The position numbers and the translations under genes were made by a program. Positions 42,637-53,202 of a stretch of DNA of 64,000 bases are shown here, piece after piece; position 1 is the first letter of the stretch, and every line of letters begins with the position of its first letter. The stretch covers positions 4,402,001 to 4,466,000 of the forward strand of contig NZ_CP063458.1 of NCBI RefSeq assembly GCF_015169395.1. The letters run 5' to 3'. Source of the stretch: Humisphaera borealis. Lineage in GTDB: Bacteria; Planctomycetota; Phycisphaerae; Tepidisphaerales; Tepidisphaeraceae. Under the pieces are notes generated by a model. That model worked only from the letters and a program-made list of their open reading frames with translations. It searched no databases and was not told the DNA's origin.

Positions 42637-44115
42637 TTGGATTACAACCCCCGCCCGGTGGATACCTTTTGGAAAATTGTAGCGACACTCGCCCTGGTCG
42701 CGCTCAACGGCTATTTCGTCGCGGCCGAGTTCGCCGCGGTCAGCGCTCGAGCTTCGCGGTTCGAACAACTCGCCGAAAACAGCCTGGTGTATCGGATGTG
42801 TCTGGAGATCAAGCGCAAGCTCGATCTCTACCTGTCCACGTGCCAGATCGGGATCACGATCGCCAGCCTGGCACTCGGTGCGGTGATCGAACCGCTGGTC
42901 GCCGGGATCATTGACTCGCTGCTGGTCCGCATGGGGCTGGCTTCCGAGCCGCTGCCCGGACAGCACAGCGGACTGGCGATCGGGCTTGGCCTGGCGATCG
43001 GCACTGCTTTGCACGTGGTGATCGGCGAGCAGGCTCCCAAGAACTGGGCGATCCAGTTTGCCGACCGGGTGCTGCCGGTTCTCGCCCCGCCCCTGATCGT
43101 CTTCACGTGGGTGTTCTTCCCGATCATCTGGGTGCTGAACTGGGTCAGTAACGCCATCCTCCGCCTTTTCGGCGTCCACCTGAACAACGACGCCCATGGC
43201 GGGCTCCCTCATACCGAAGACGAGCTCAAGGCCCTTCTCGCCCAGGCTGTTGCCAGCGGCACCATCGCCAAGGGTAACGAACAGATCCTGACCAGTGCGT
43301 TCGATTTCGGCGACCTCAAGACGAGGCAGATCATGACGCCCCGGACACAGGTCGATTTTCTGTCGCTCGATCAGCCGGTCGGCAGGATTCTCAACACCGT
43401 GCAGAAGAGCGCTTATACGCGGTTCCCGCTGTGCGACGGCGACATCGACCACATCGTCGGCCTGGTCCATATGAAGGACCTTTTCACCCACCTGAAGCTG
43501 GTCCCCGGCCGGCTCCGATTCGCCGACGCCACCACCCCGGCCGGCGAGGCGATCGCGATCGCCGACGGATTGCCCGGGTCGAGCGTGCACGTGATTGGCG
43601 CCGGCGATATCGAACTGATGCAGATTAAGCGCGATGTGCTGTTCGTCCCCGAACTTCTGCCGGTGCCGAAACTGCTTCGGCAGTTTCAGACCAGCCATGT
43701 CCACATGGCGGTCGTCGTTGACGAGTATGGCGCAACGCAGGGCATTGTGACCCTGGAGGACGTTCTCGAAGAGATCGTCGGCGAGATCGAAGACGAGTTC
43801 GACGCCGCCAAGCACGCCGGCGATTTCGTGAAGGAAGGGGAGGGGTTCCGCGTCAGCGGTTCGTTTGCGCTGCACGAATTGCGCGAGAATCTCAAGCTCG
43901 ACAGCGACGAGTTGGAGGCTGACGACGTTGACACCGTCAGCGGGCTGGTGGTGCGGGAGCTAGGCCGCTGGCCGCGGGTCGGTGACAAGATCGTCATTGC
44001 GAACTACGTCTTCCGCGTGGTGAGCATGGTCCAGCGAACCCGTCGGGTCGGACAGGTGTTCATCACGCCGCAAACGCAGGATCAGATGCGGGCAGACGGA
44101 CCGGGTGCGGCGTGA
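42637..44115 (+). CDS. CNNM/CorC (HlyC) family membrane transporter
   Basis: The 492-residue product has an N-terminal DUF21/CNNM membrane domain with four segments (residues 8-190, LNGYFVAAEFAAVSARASRF, LHVVIGEQAPKNWAI). A CBS-pair region follows (IMTPRTQVDFLSLDQPVG, then VHMAVVVDEYGATQGIVTLE, EEIVGEIEDEFD). A CorC_HlyC domain closes it (FRVSGSFALHEL, DTVSGLVVRELGRWPRVGDK). The family is tied to magnesium/cobalt export. The start is uncertain: TTG 42637 or GTG 42658; neither has a clear ribosome site. It lies 112 bases after the SDR. Confidence 0.87.
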   Translation: MDYNPRPVDTFWKIVATLALVALNGYFVAAEFAAVSARASRFEQLAENSLVYRMCLEIKRKLDLYLSTCQIGITIASLALGAVIEPLVAGIIDSLLVRMGLASEPLPGQHSGLAIGLGLAIGTALHVVIGEQAPKNWAIQFADRVLPVLAPPLIVFTWVFFPIIWVLNWVSNAILRLFGVHLNNDAHGGLPHTEDELKALLAQAVASGTIAKGNEQILTSAFDFGDLKTRQIMTPRTQVDFLSLDQPVGRILNTVQKSAYTRFPLCDGDIDHIVGLVHMKDLFTHLKLVPGRLRFADATTPAGEAIAIADGLPGSSVHVIGAGDIELMQIKRDVLFVPELLPVPKLLRQFQTSHVHMAVVVDEYGATQGIVTLEDVLEEIVGEIEDEFDAAKHAGDFVKEGEGFRVSGSFALHELRENLKLDSDELEADDVDTVSGLVVRELGRWPRVGDKIVIANYVFRVVSMVQRTRRVGQVFITPQTQDQMRADGPGAA

Positions 44116-44202
44116 ACGCCGGGTGCGGAGATGCAACGGCTGACTGCTGAGTCTTTGGCCGTCTTCTTCGACTAATCACTCGGCAATTTCGTCTTAACAC
44201 TT

Positions 44203-47200
44203 TTACGCGTTTCGCCGGCCCTGCATGGAGAACGGCTCGGCGGGTACCGCGGCGGGCACACCGGCGATTTGGGGCTCATCGAAGTGGTCGTAGGCGTAAT
44301 GTGAGACCGGCGGGATGTACACGCCCGGCGAGCGCGACGCCGCCAGCGCCATCAACACCAGGAACATGCCGGCCGCCGACGCGATGAACGAGTACCACGC
44401 TCGCTGGTCGTCGCCGGGTACGATCGACGCCGACTCCGGAACCACTTCGGCGATCGACACCGTAGCAAGTGGGTCGCCGGTCGCGTCGGCGATCTTCTGG
44501 TTCTCGACGTGCCGCTCTTCGCTCAGCGCGATGCGTTCGGCGTCGAGCTTCTCGATCGTAAGCCGGGCGGCCTCGGCCAGATCGGCCTCGGCTCGGGCCT
44601 GACTTGCCGAGAGGGAGGTCTGGGCCCACTCATTCTGGAGCTTGGCTTCGGACAGCCGGGCGTCGGTCAACGCTTTGCGCTTAAGCTCGATCGCGGCCAG
44701 CCGTTCGGGCTCGGCCATCGTGAGGCTGGGAGGCGGCTCGTCGCCAATTGCCGCGGCCCGCGCCTCGGCCAGTTCGCGTTTGCGGGCCTCAACCTTCGCC
44801 TGTTGGCTTGCCACCTGCTGCGTCAGTCCTCGGACGGCAGAGTCCGCCCGCGCATTGGTTTCGTCGAGCATCGCTTGGTATCGCGCCCGCGCGCTGGACA
44901 ATGCCTTATACGCCTCGTCGAGCGACTTGGCCCGTGCCTTCTGGTCGGCCGGGAGCTTGTCCATGTCGGGCTTGGCCGCGACGAACGCGTCGAACAACTC
45001 CTTCAGACGTTTCTCATTCCGCTGCCGCGACTGCTCGACCAGCTTCACGCTGTCGTCGATGAACGCGAGGAACTGCTTGGTAAGCGGGTCGTACTCGTCC
45101 TTTGCCGCGATCAGGCTGCGCAGTGCCTCAATCTGCTTGTCGAGATCGGTCATCTCGTCTCCAAGCTTCTTCGATTCGGGCAACTTCGCCGACGACGCGA
45201 CGTTGAACTGCCGCTCCACTACTGCACGGCGCGTCACCAGCGCCTTGAGCTGAGGATCGCTGTTCCAGGCACGCTGAATGCGGTTGGCGGTCTCCTGGGC
45301 CAGTCGGCTGCGGAGCTTTTCCAGCATCTCCCGCTGGTCCTTCTGCTGCTGGGCCAGTTCTTCGTTGTGACGGCGAAGCTCGAACTGGAGTGCCTGAAGC
45401 TTTTCAAGGTAGCCTGCCAGGATGACGTTCCCCGCGGCGGCATCGCGGGCTGCGGCGACCTGCGTGTCGAACTGCTGCTGGGCGGCGTCGAGCACCGACT
45501 TGGGGTCGCCGGCGTTGTTCGTGGAGGCTTCCATCGCCGCGTTCAGGCTTTCGTTGAGCGACTTGAGCTGATCGGTCAGCCGTTTGAGCTCCGTGTCGTT
45601 TTCGTCGGACGAGACGACCGCGTTTGCCGCGAGGCTGGGAAGGTTCTCCAGCATCGCGATTTCCTTTTCCAGGGCACGCGTCTTCTGCGGAAGCGATTCG
45701 AACTCGGCCTTGAGGGCGATCGCCTTCTTCCGGAGGCTATCGGCCTCGGCGCTGCGGGTGGGGCCCTGCGCGATCTGTCGCTCGGCTTCGGCTCGGCGAT
45801 CGGTGATGTTGCTGAGGGCGACGTCGATCTGGCCGATTCTCGTCCGGGCACGGCCAAGCACCGCTTCGTCGCCGGCCGAGGCCTTCGGTGATTCGTCGTA
45901 TCGACGCTTGGCCGCATGCAGGATCGCCAGCATACGGCTGCGGTCGGCCTCGCCGGTCGCCCCACGGTAGTCGATGACCAACTCGCCGCTGCGATCATCC
46001 CAGCGTGCGGCGCTGAGCGATTCAATCAGGCGGACGGCGTCGTCCTTCTTCGCTTCATCGAGCATGCCCAGCGACATTCCCTTGTCGTAGATCTGTCGGC
46101 GGGCGTCTTCCAGAACCTGGCGTTCGGTCAACGCTGCAATCTGCTGCTGATGAAACGCCCGGCGCACATCGGCCGTGATTCTCGGGCTATCGAGCCCCCG
46201 GTACTGCAGTCGTCCCTGGACGGTCGAACGCGGCCCCATCAGCAACCAGACGGCGACGATAGCGGCGACGGTCAGAACGACCGCGATCAGCACGAGCACG
46301 AGCCGCCGCTTGCTCGACTTGGGCGCGACGACGGCCGGCTGAGCCAGGTCGCCGGTGTTCGTGAAGGGGTCACGCGGGGCGGCGGCCGGTGTTGGCAGGG
46401 CGGCCGGGCGTCGGACGGCTTGGGACGGTAAACCCGTCGATCGTGGGTCGGCTGCAATCGCCGGTGTATTGGCCGAGCGACGGGCCGGCAGCGAAGGGCC
46501 TGCCGGGGTTGCCTCAGCCTTCGAAGCAGGCGCTGCGGGGACCACCGGTGGACGGAAACCGGGGGACACTGGCGTTGCGGCAGGCTTGGCCGCGATGACG
46601 CGACGCGGGCCGACGGGCTTGTCGAACTTGCGGGCAAGAGGTGCTGCCGTGCCGGGGCCGGTCGGCGTGCGGCCGACCGGGGGCTTCGCCGGTCGCGGGA
46701 CGGCCTTGGCGATTCCCGGCTTGCTCATCCCCGCGGGACGGATCAGCGGACGCGGTTTGGCGGCCATGCCCGGCTTCTTTCCAGGGGAAAGAGCCGCCGC
46801 TGCCGCACCCGCGGCAAGAACTCCACCAGCAGCCGTGGGTGCCAGTGCGTCTACGCCGGCAAGTCCAGTCGCGACGGCATCCGCGGCTTGCGTCGTGCCT
46901 TCTTCCGGCCGGCTTTCTTCGAAGCCGGGTTCGCCGGCGGTGGTCGATGCTGATGCTGTTGGGAACTGCTCCTCGGCGGCCGCCGGGCTGATGTCGTCAG
47001 CGACTGGCGAGACAAACTCAGGCTGCTCCAATGGCGTCACCGGCTCGGTGGCAACGGCTTCGACCGAAACCTCGACCGGGGCAGTCCCGGAGAGCTCTAA
47101 GCTGTCCGCAGGCAAGTCAAAAATGTCGACCGGCAACGTGGTCGCGACGGTCGTCGCCGAGCCGGCCTCGGCAATGTCCTGCGGCTCCTGGACTTCTTCC

Positions 47201-50200
47201 ACCTCAACCAGTTCGGGCAGGTCGAACCATTCCGACGACCCCGCGAAATCGCCCGCTGGGGCGACGAGGGATGTCGTTTCGCTGGGGCTCGATTCCAGCA
47301 AAGAATTGTCGGTCCTGACGTCGTCGTCGATCGTTTCGGCCTCGATGACGTCTCCGCCCAGTGGCTGCGCGGAGGAATCCGGCTCAATTGCGGCTTCAAA
47401 GCTGGCAGACTGCGACTCGGGGGGCTCTACGGGGGCAACGTTCCAGTCTTCCAGCATATCAACCGATGCCGCACCGTCAGTGGGCGTGACATGGGGCTCG
47501 GGAACCGCTGAGGGAGCCGTCTCCATTTCCTGTACCGCTGGCTTATCAGCCCAGATTGCTTCGGCGGAGGCAGGCTCTGCTGACGACAGTGCCGGGGATG
47601 TTGGCTTCGACCAGAAGAGGTCGGATGCAGCGGCTTCTTCCTGCGATGAAGCTTCGACTTCATGCTTCTCGCCCGGAATCGTCACAACGGGCGTGGGTTC
47701 GGCAAAGTCCCCGGCAATCGTCGACTCTCCGTCAGCCGTGGCGGGCGGGGGGAGGAAGCCGATCGATGTGCTTTCAACGTGCTCGGCGACAAAAGCCGGC
47801 TCGGGCGATTCCACCGCCGGTTCGTCGTGCATCAGTTCCGCTTCCGACACGTGCCAGTCGTCGTCGAGCGGAACTTCCGGTGCACCTTCCGCAGATCGAG
47901 CGTCAGCCGGGGGCGGATCGAACTCCCCGAACGACTGTTCCGCTGGCAGCGGTGCTGCGGCGGAGAAGCCATCCGCCGGCTGGGTGTCCGGCGTTACGCG
48001 ATTGGTTGCAAACACGTCGGACGCCGTGGCCTCCTCGAGTTCGACGCTTTCGAATATCGGAGGCTCGGATAACGGCGACTCGGAAATCGTCGTGGGCGAC
48101 GCGAATGAGTCTGAGATCAGTGGTTCCGACTCGTTCGATGGCGCTGGACCTTCGTCGCGGATCGCTTCGGTCGAGGGTGCTTCGGCCGGGAAATCGTCCG
48201 AATCCAGGTCCAGTGTTTCGTAGAGGTCTTCGGCGACAGGTTCCGGATTTGCCACGGCGAACAAGGCCGGCTCGCCAGCGGACGAGGGCAGTTCCGAGGC
48301 GTCGGTCGGCAGCGGCGGTGGCTCTTCCAGCGGCATCTCCATCACCGCCGGCACGCCCGCCGACAGCGGGTCATGGGCGTCGGTGAGGAGTAGATCCTGT
48401 TCCGGGAGAAATTCGTCTACGACGGTGACTTCTTCAAAAACCCCGGCCTCGGGCGGCGACACTGACGGTGTCTGATCTGCCGCGACTGCTTCAGCCGGCG
48501 AGGAGGCGTCTCCATCGAACAGGTCACCTGCTGTGTGCTCTGCGGTCGGCGTCCATTCGGGCAACGGTGAATCGACAGGATCAACGGAAGGGGTTTGGAG
48601 ATCGTCCAGCAGATCTTCAAAAGCGTCGTCCGCACCCACCGGCGAGATCGGAGTCTCGTGGAGATCGTGCTGCGGGAGCGTTGCTTCGCCGGCGACAGGA
48701 AGTTCCGGCGGGAACACCGGAGTTTGACTGCCTTCGTCGGCCGACAATTCGCTGTCGAAATGGGTAGCGGTTTCCGCTACGTCTACCGGAATCTCGCTGG
48801 CCGGAGGTTCAGCAGCAGTCTCAGTCGACTGCGACGCCATCATGTCGGGAGGCATTGTGGCGGCGGCGTTGGCGAGGGTTCCGCCGGCGGGTTGGGCCGG
48901 TTCGCCGGAAGCTGGGGGCGTCACCTGATGCGATTGGGTCAGCAAGGCCCCGCCGCCGAAGTCGTCGTCGTGTATTGGCACGAGATCGGATCGCAGTGGC
49001 GTGAACCGTGTCTCGTCGCGAGCACCAGGCGGCAGCGGTGCGCCGAACATGGGCATCGCTTCAGGTTCAACCATCGTTACTTCGGCCAACACGTCGGCGC
49101 GGGTGTCCATTGTGACCGGGCGGTCGCCGAACGGCAGGCGCGGTCGCGCTGGGCGCGGCGGCTCCTGGGGCTGAAGCGAACCCAGCGACAGCGGCATGCC
49201 GCCGAAGAAACTTCCCTGGTCTCGCCCGTGCAGCGAGAACGGATCGAACTCCGGCATGCCCACGGTCGGCGTCTCGAACGAACGCCCTGCGGCGTCGTCG
49301 GTCGGGTGCGTTGGCTCTGTAGTCGAAAGCTCCGCCGCCGGCGATTCCAACGCCGCCGGCTCACTCGGTGCAACGTCCAGTGGAGATTCAGCCAACGGCT
49401 CGACGAATGTTTCGTCCGTGACGCTTTCGGAAGCCACCGGCGGTGGTTCATCAACGGGCGTGTGGGCGTCGATCAACTCTTCGAAAAATCCATCGGGAAG
49501 CTGGTCCGTCAGAGCGGCTGCGCCGGCTGGCGCGATGTCGGTGCTGATCGCGGCCGAGGCGGTATCGAAACCTACCATCGGCGTCGTCGAGATCGACGAG
49601 AAGTCTGCGTCGCCCGGTCCTGACAAGTCCCCGGTAGGAACCTCGATGGAAGGATTGAAGCCTACGGCGTCGGTAGGCTCCCCGTGCGACGCCGATTCCT
49701 GGGTGGTTTCGGCCGCAGGCGTTTCGGCGGTTGTCGGTTCGTGGAAACCGGAAAAATCCATGGGCGCACCGGTCGAGATGCCCCACATCTGGTCGACCGG
49801 TCCGAAGCCGCTGAGGACCAGCTGTCCCCCGTGCCCGCCGACGCCCGACAACGTTATCTCGGCCACGCCAATCGTGGGCAGTGGACGCGGAGCCTCGTTT
49901 TCCGGCGCGGACGGGAGCTGCTCGTCGGGAGCGGCGACATTCTCGTTGTCGGCGGTCGCCGCGTCCGGCGATCCGGACGAGGGGAACTCGACCGGCATCG
50001 AGTGTCCGCCTGGCATCGAGGCAGTCGCATCAATATCAATATTGCCAGCGCCGGCCGCCGAGTCGTCGGCGGTCAGTTCGGTCGCGGGTTCGAATGCCAG
50101 TCCGTCGTCGAGAAGGGCATCATCGACGGGTGTGACTTCTTCAAGTGGCGTATTGCCTTCGAGAGTCGAAATGCCCTCGACGGGCGTCGGTTCATCGGTC

Positions 50201-53200
50201 GTGCCGGCATGGGATACGGCAACGGCGGGTGCCTGCGGCACCGGCGGCCAGCTCATGTCGCCGCGTCCCAAGTCCATTGACGAATCTTCGGCCGTCACCG
50301 GCGTGGCTTCCAGTTCGCGATCGAGCGAATCAACCATCGCCTCATCGACGTCAAACGCGGCGCGTACCGGCGTTGCTGGCGCCGCCTCCGGGGCGGGCGT
50401 GACGACAACTGTGGAGACCGGCGCGACTGCTAGTGGTGCAGCAGATGCCGTCTCTGGAGCGGGCTTTCGGCCGAACAGGCGGCTCCACAGAGATCGCTTG
50501 CCCGCCGTCTGGGGAGGTACTGCCGTCACAGCGGCTGCAGCAACTCCGGCGACGGTTACAGCGCCGACGACTGCCGGCGCCGCGACTGGAGCGAGTGAGG
50601 CGGCCGTTGCGGAGAGATTCGCTGGAGCTTGCGCGCTCGCCGTTACGGTCGAGAGCGAGTCGAGGTGCCCTGCGCCAGGCGTCGTGCCGGACGGTGGAGT
50701 CTCCTCTACGAAATCGAGCCCCGTGTCGAGATCGTCCTTCGCGGTCGTCGTCGGGCTGGCGATCGCCGGCGAGAACGAAGTCGGGAACTCGAACGACGGC
50801 ATGTTCGCCGCCGCGGCATCAAGTGCGGCGAAGTCGATCGCCGCATCAAGTTCCGGCTGGTCCGAGATGTCGGAACCGACGTCAGCCTCCTCCGGAGGCA
50901 AGGCAGGTGTCGAGGCGACGGCCCGTGCATCGCCGGGGAAGAGTTCAGTCTCGAGGGGTGCGTCGGGGTCAATGTCACCGGCGGCGATGACGCCCGGACC
51001 GATGGCAGGAAGCCCTTCTTCGGTCAGGCTTGGGTCGATGTCGCCGGCCTCTATCTCGGCCACGTCTAATTGTTCCGGATCGATGGTGGAAGACGCCGCA
51101 TCCAGATCCGGCCCCGACACTGTCGCCGCCGATACCGGTGCTTCCTCGATTGGGGGAATATCCCAGTCGATCGCGGCGGCGAAGTCATCGTCCGTTGCGC
51201 CGGCGGTCCCGTCAGCGGAAGGAGCCTCGGGCTCGGCCGCCATGTCGACCGCCGTGTCGACCGGCTGTTCGGGCGTCAGCTCAAGTGGTGACGCCGACTC
51301 GAACACCCCTCTCGACATTGGCGTGTCGTAGGTGGGCACAGCACTTTCGGCCACTACATCGTCGGTCGAGAGCTCGTCAGACTTAGGGGGCGAACTCTCT
51401 TCGAAATCGGTCCAGTGTGGAGCGTCTGCGGGTGCTTCCAGCGTCGGCTCGTGATCCAGGACATCCGCCGGACTGGCGACCTGCGGGTCGGCGGGAAAGG
51501 TGCCCGATGCGTCGGCAGGATCGACGGCCAGCGGCGTTGCTTCGGGCCCGCGGGCCCACTGGGCGGGCATCACGCCGATGACATGGGCCGACATCCCCAG
51601 GTCGTCCATCTCGGGGAACTCGACCATGTCGGCGGGCTGCGATTCGCCGGCGGCAGCAGACTGGTCAGCCGGTGCCTCGGGGAGCGGCTCCTCGATTGCT
51701 GTCGAACGGATGACGTCGTGCGACACCTCGTCGGCCTGAGTCAGCGTTTCCGCGGGCGGCGATGTCGCTCCGCCGATGTCGGCATCGATCTCGGTGTCGG
51801 CAATCGGTTCGGCCTCGGGCGCGGCAGTCTCTGCGGTGAGACCTTCGCCTTCAACTTCGGGCCACTCGGCGAGCGCTGCCACTTCGTCGGGCTCACCGGC
51901 ACCTTGCCGAAGTTCCGCGAAAAAGTCGTCGTCGATTGCCGGCTCTTCGACCGAGTCGGCGGAATGCATGGACTCGGCGGCAGCTTCAACCTCATCGGAC
52001 GGGAAGTCTTCGGTCGACGCGTCGACGACAGGAGACGCCGCCGAAAGGTCCTCCACCATCGGCGAAATCGTCGGGGGGGCCGCCGGCCGAGCCCCGGGAA
52101 CGGACAGGCCGACGGTATCGGCCGAGGTGACGCCGTTCATGTCGGGGTCGGCGTCAAGATCGATCGGCTCGGGCAACGCCACCGGCGCCACCGCGGCGAC
52201 CGTCGGTGCTGCACTGCGTGAGGGCTCGGGTGCCAGAGGAATGAGATCGTCTTCGTCGGCCAGGGGAACCAGATCGGCCTCGGCAAGCCCGCCATAGGCA
52301 GCACCTGCCAGGCCCAACCCCGCTCCTGCCACCGACATGGCATCGTGCGACGGATGACCGTTGCTGGTCGCTTCCCCGTCCTGCGCCGGCACGCCCGGCT
52401 CGGCGACTGTCTGACGCGAACCCTGGGGCTGTCCGGCGGAGGTAAAGCCGAGCAGCTCGTCATGCCCGAGGCGAGCCGTGCCGACGAGGTCTTCCAGTTC
52501 GGTGATGTCCTCGAATGTGCCAGTCCCGGATTCAGCCGGACGATAGATGAACTCGCGCGGCCCCACGCGCAGCCGGTCGTTGAGGTTCAGTGGCTGCTGA
52601 TGGGCGGCGACGCCGTTGACGAAAGTACCGGTGCGCGAGCCCAGATCGCGAACGTAGCGCAAGCCGTCGAGTTCGAAGATGATGGCGTGGATCGTGGAAA
52701 CGCGCTCGTCGTCAATATGCAGGTCGCAGCCGGCGCGACGACCGATGACGGTCGTGCGACCGTCCAGCGGCAGCACGCCGCCGCCGTTGTTCGCTTCGAC
52801 CAGTTGTCCCGGTGCCGGAGACGGAACCTCGGCCCCGGCCGAAGGGTGCTGCAACTTGAAGGTGAACGACCCGATCTGAAGCAGATCGCCGTCGGTCAGC
52901 TCCATCTCGTGGATGACCCGTCCGTTGACGTAAACGTGGGTTCGACTGCAAAGGTCACGGATGTAGACGCGGCCGTTGTCGTGGATGATCGCAGCGTGAC
53001 ACTTGCTGACGCTGCTGCTGACCAGGTGCAGATGAGCGCGGTTGCGGGCCCCGGCGAGCGTGAACGGGCGGTTCAGCGTCATCCCCGGCTTGCCGCGATG
53101 CTTGCCATGCGGCAAGAGGGTCGGGCCGTCAACGGCCGGAGGCGGAGTCGCGGCGGTTCGACTGGAACCTGCGGGGCGTTTTGAAGAACTTGACGATGCC

Positions 53201-53202
53201 AT
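44203..53202 (-). CDS. Giant FHA-domain protein with a polysaccharide co-polymerase-like coiled-coil end
   Basis: The product has 2999 residues. An FHA-like domain covers residues 45-117 (SSSVSKCHAAI, RDLCSRTHVYVNG). A canonical FHA domain follows at 145-221 (IGRRAGCDLHI, RVSTIHAII, RDLGSRTGTFVNG); such domains bind phosphothreonine. About 230-2140 is very acidic and Ala/Pro/Glu-rich, with almost no Lys or aromatic residues and probably disordered. Near 870-912 it contains one hydrophobic patch followed by a basic helix (SLWSRLFGRKP). A basic Pro-rich stretch precedes membrane segment 1 at about 2299-2322 (RLVLVLIAVVLTVAAIVAV). Residues 2325-2930 are long coiled coil. Membrane segment 2 lies at about 2935-2955 (FIASAAGMFLVLMALAAS). 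Two membrane segments bracketing a coiled coil resemble Wzz-type co-polymerases. The antisense strand has long open frames that are codon-bias shadows. Function unknown. Confidence 0.85.
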   Translation of the reverse strand: MASSSSSKRPAGSSRTAATPPPAVDGPTLLPHGKHRGKPGMTLNRPFTLAGARNRAHLHLVSSSVSKCHAAIIHDNGRVYIRDLCSRTHVYVNGRVIHEMELTDGDLLQIGSFTFKLQHPSAGAEVPSPAPGQLVEANNGGGVLPLDGRTTVIGRRAGCDLHIDDERVSTIHAIIFELDGLRYVRDLGSRTGTFVNGVAAHQQPLNLNDRLRVGPREFIYRPAESGTGTFEDITELEDLVGTARLGHDELLGFTSAGQPQGSRQTVAEPGVPAQDGEATSNGHPSHDAMSVAGAGLGLAGAAYGGLAEADLVPLADEDDLIPLAPEPSRSAAPTVAAVAPVALPEPIDLDADPDMNGVTSADTVGLSVPGARPAAPPTISPMVEDLSAASPVVDASTEDFPSDEVEAAAESMHSADSVEEPAIDDDFFAELRQGAGEPDEVAALAEWPEVEGEGLTAETAAPEAEPIADTEIDADIGGATSPPAETLTQADEVSHDVIRSTAIEEPLPEAPADQSAAAGESQPADMVEFPEMDDLGMSAHVIGVMPAQWARGPEATPLAVDPADASGTFPADPQVASPADVLDHEPTLEAPADAPHWTDFEESSPPKSDELSTDDVVAESAVPTYDTPMSRGVFESASPLELTPEQPVDTAVDMAAEPEAPSADGTAGATDDDFAAAIDWDIPPIEEAPVSAATVSGPDLDAASSTIDPEQLDVAEIEAGDIDPSLTEEGLPAIGPGVIAAGDIDPDAPLETELFPGDARAVASTPALPPEEADVGSDISDQPELDAAIDFAALDAAAANMPSFEFPTSFSPAIASPTTTAKDDLDTGLDFVEETPPSGTTPGAGHLDSLSTVTASAQAPANLSATAASLAPVAAPAVVGAVTVAGVAAAAVTAVPPQTAGKRSLWSRLFGRKPAPETASAAPLAVAPVSTVVVTPAPEAAPATPVRAAFDVDEAMVDSLDRELEATPVTAEDSSMDLGRGDMSWPPVPQAPAVAVSHAGTTDEPTPVEGISTLEGNTPLEEVTPVDDALLDDGLAFEPATELTADDSAAGAGNIDIDATASMPGGHSMPVEFPSSGSPDAATADNENVAAPDEQLPSAPENEAPRPLPTIGVAEITLSGVGGHGGQLVLSGFGPVDQMWGISTGAPMDFSGFHEPTTAETPAAETTQESASHGEPTDAVGFNPSIEVPTGDLSGPGDADFSSISTTPMVGFDTASAAISTDIAPAGAAALTDQLPDGFFEELIDAHTPVDEPPPVASESVTDETFVEPLAESPLDVAPSEPAALESPAAELSTTEPTHPTDDAAGRSFETPTVGMPEFDPFSLHGRDQGSFFGGMPLSLGSLQPQEPPRPARPRLPFGDRPVTMDTRADVLAEVTMVEPEAMPMFGAPLPPGARDETRFTPLRSDLVPIHDDDFGGGALLTQSHQVTPPASGEPAQPAGGTLANAAATMPPDMMASQSTETAAEPPASEIPVDVAETATHFDSELSADEGSQTPVFPPELPVAGEATLPQHDLHETPISPVGADDAFEDLLDDLQTPSVDPVDSPLPEWTPTAEHTAGDLFDGDASSPAEAVAADQTPSVSPPEAGVFEEVTVVDEFLPEQDLLLTDAHDPLSAGVPAVMEMPLEEPPPLPTDASELPSSAGEPALFAVANPEPVAEDLYETLDLDSDDFPAEAPSTEAIRDEGPAPSNESEPLISDSFASPTTISESPLSEPPIFESVELEEATASDVFATNRVTPDTQPADGFSAAAPLPAEQSFGEFDPPPADARSAEGAPEVPLDDDWHVSEAELMHDEPAVESPEPAFVAEHVESTSIGFLPPPATADGESTIAGDFAEPTPVVTIPGEKHEVEASSQEEAAASDLFWSKPTSPALSSAEPASAEAIWADKPAVQEMETAPSAVPEPHVTPTDGAASVDMLEDWNVAPVEPPESQSASFEAAIEPDSSAQPLGGDVIEAETIDDDVRTDNSLLESSPSETTSLVAPAGDFAGSSEWFDLPELVEVEEVQEPQDIAEAGSATTVATTLPVDIFDLPADSLELSGTAPVEVSVEAVATEPVTPLEQPEFVSPVADDISPAAAEEQFPTASASTTAGEPGFEESRPEEGTTQAADAVATGLAGVDALAPTAAGGVLAAGAAAAALSPGKKPGMAAKPRPLIRPAGMSKPGIAKAVPRPAKPPVGRTPTGPGTAAPLARKFDKPVGPRRVIAAKPAATPVSPGFRPPVVPAAPASKAEATPAGPSLPARRSANTPAIAADPRSTGLPSQAVRRPAALPTPAAAPRDPFTNTGDLAQPAVVAPKSSKRRLVLVLIAVVLTVAAIVAVWLLMGPRSTVQGRLQYRGLDSPRITADVRRAFHQQQIAALTERQVLEDARRQIYDKGMSLGMLDEAKKDDAVRLIESLSAARWDDRSGELVIDYRGATGEADRSRMLAILHAAKRRYDESPKASAGDEAVLGRARTRIGQIDVALSNITDRRAEAERQIAQGPTRSAEADSLRKKAIALKAEFESLPQKTRALEKEIAMLENLPSLAANAVVSSDENDTELKRLTDQLKSLNESLNAAMEASTNNAGDPKSVLDAAQQQFDTQVAAARDAAAGNVILAGYLEKLQALQFELRRHNEELAQQQKDQREMLEKLRSRLAQETANRIQRAWNSDPQLKALVTRRAVVERQFNVASSAKLPESKKLGDEMTDLDKQIEALRSLIAAKDEYDPLTKQFLAFIDDSVKLVEQSRQRNEKRLKELFDAFVAAKPDMDKLPADQKARAKSLDEAYKALSSARARYQAMLDETNARADSAVRGLTQQVASQQAKVEARKRELAEARAAAIGDEPPPSLTMAEPERLAAIELKRKALTDARLSEAKLQNEWAQTSLSASQARAEADLAEAARLTIEKLDAERIALSEERHVENQKIADATGDPLATVSIAEVVPESASIVPGDDQRAWYSFIASAAGMFLVLMALAASRSPGVYIPPVSHYAYDHFDEPQIAGVPAAVPAEPFSMQGRRNA

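Noticed and set aside
42397-43875. Minus-strand open frame of 492 codons opposite the CNNM/CorC gene
   Set aside because: It has a shadow composition (Asp/Gln/His-rich) and no recognisable domain, whereas the plus strand encodes a complete transporter.
46355-51331. Long plus-strand open frames of 622 and 711 codons opposite the giant FHA gene
   Set aside because: They are low-complexity Ser/Ala/Gly sequences that mirror the acidic Pro/Ala coding of the minus strand, lack ribosome sites, and arise from strong third-position GC bias.
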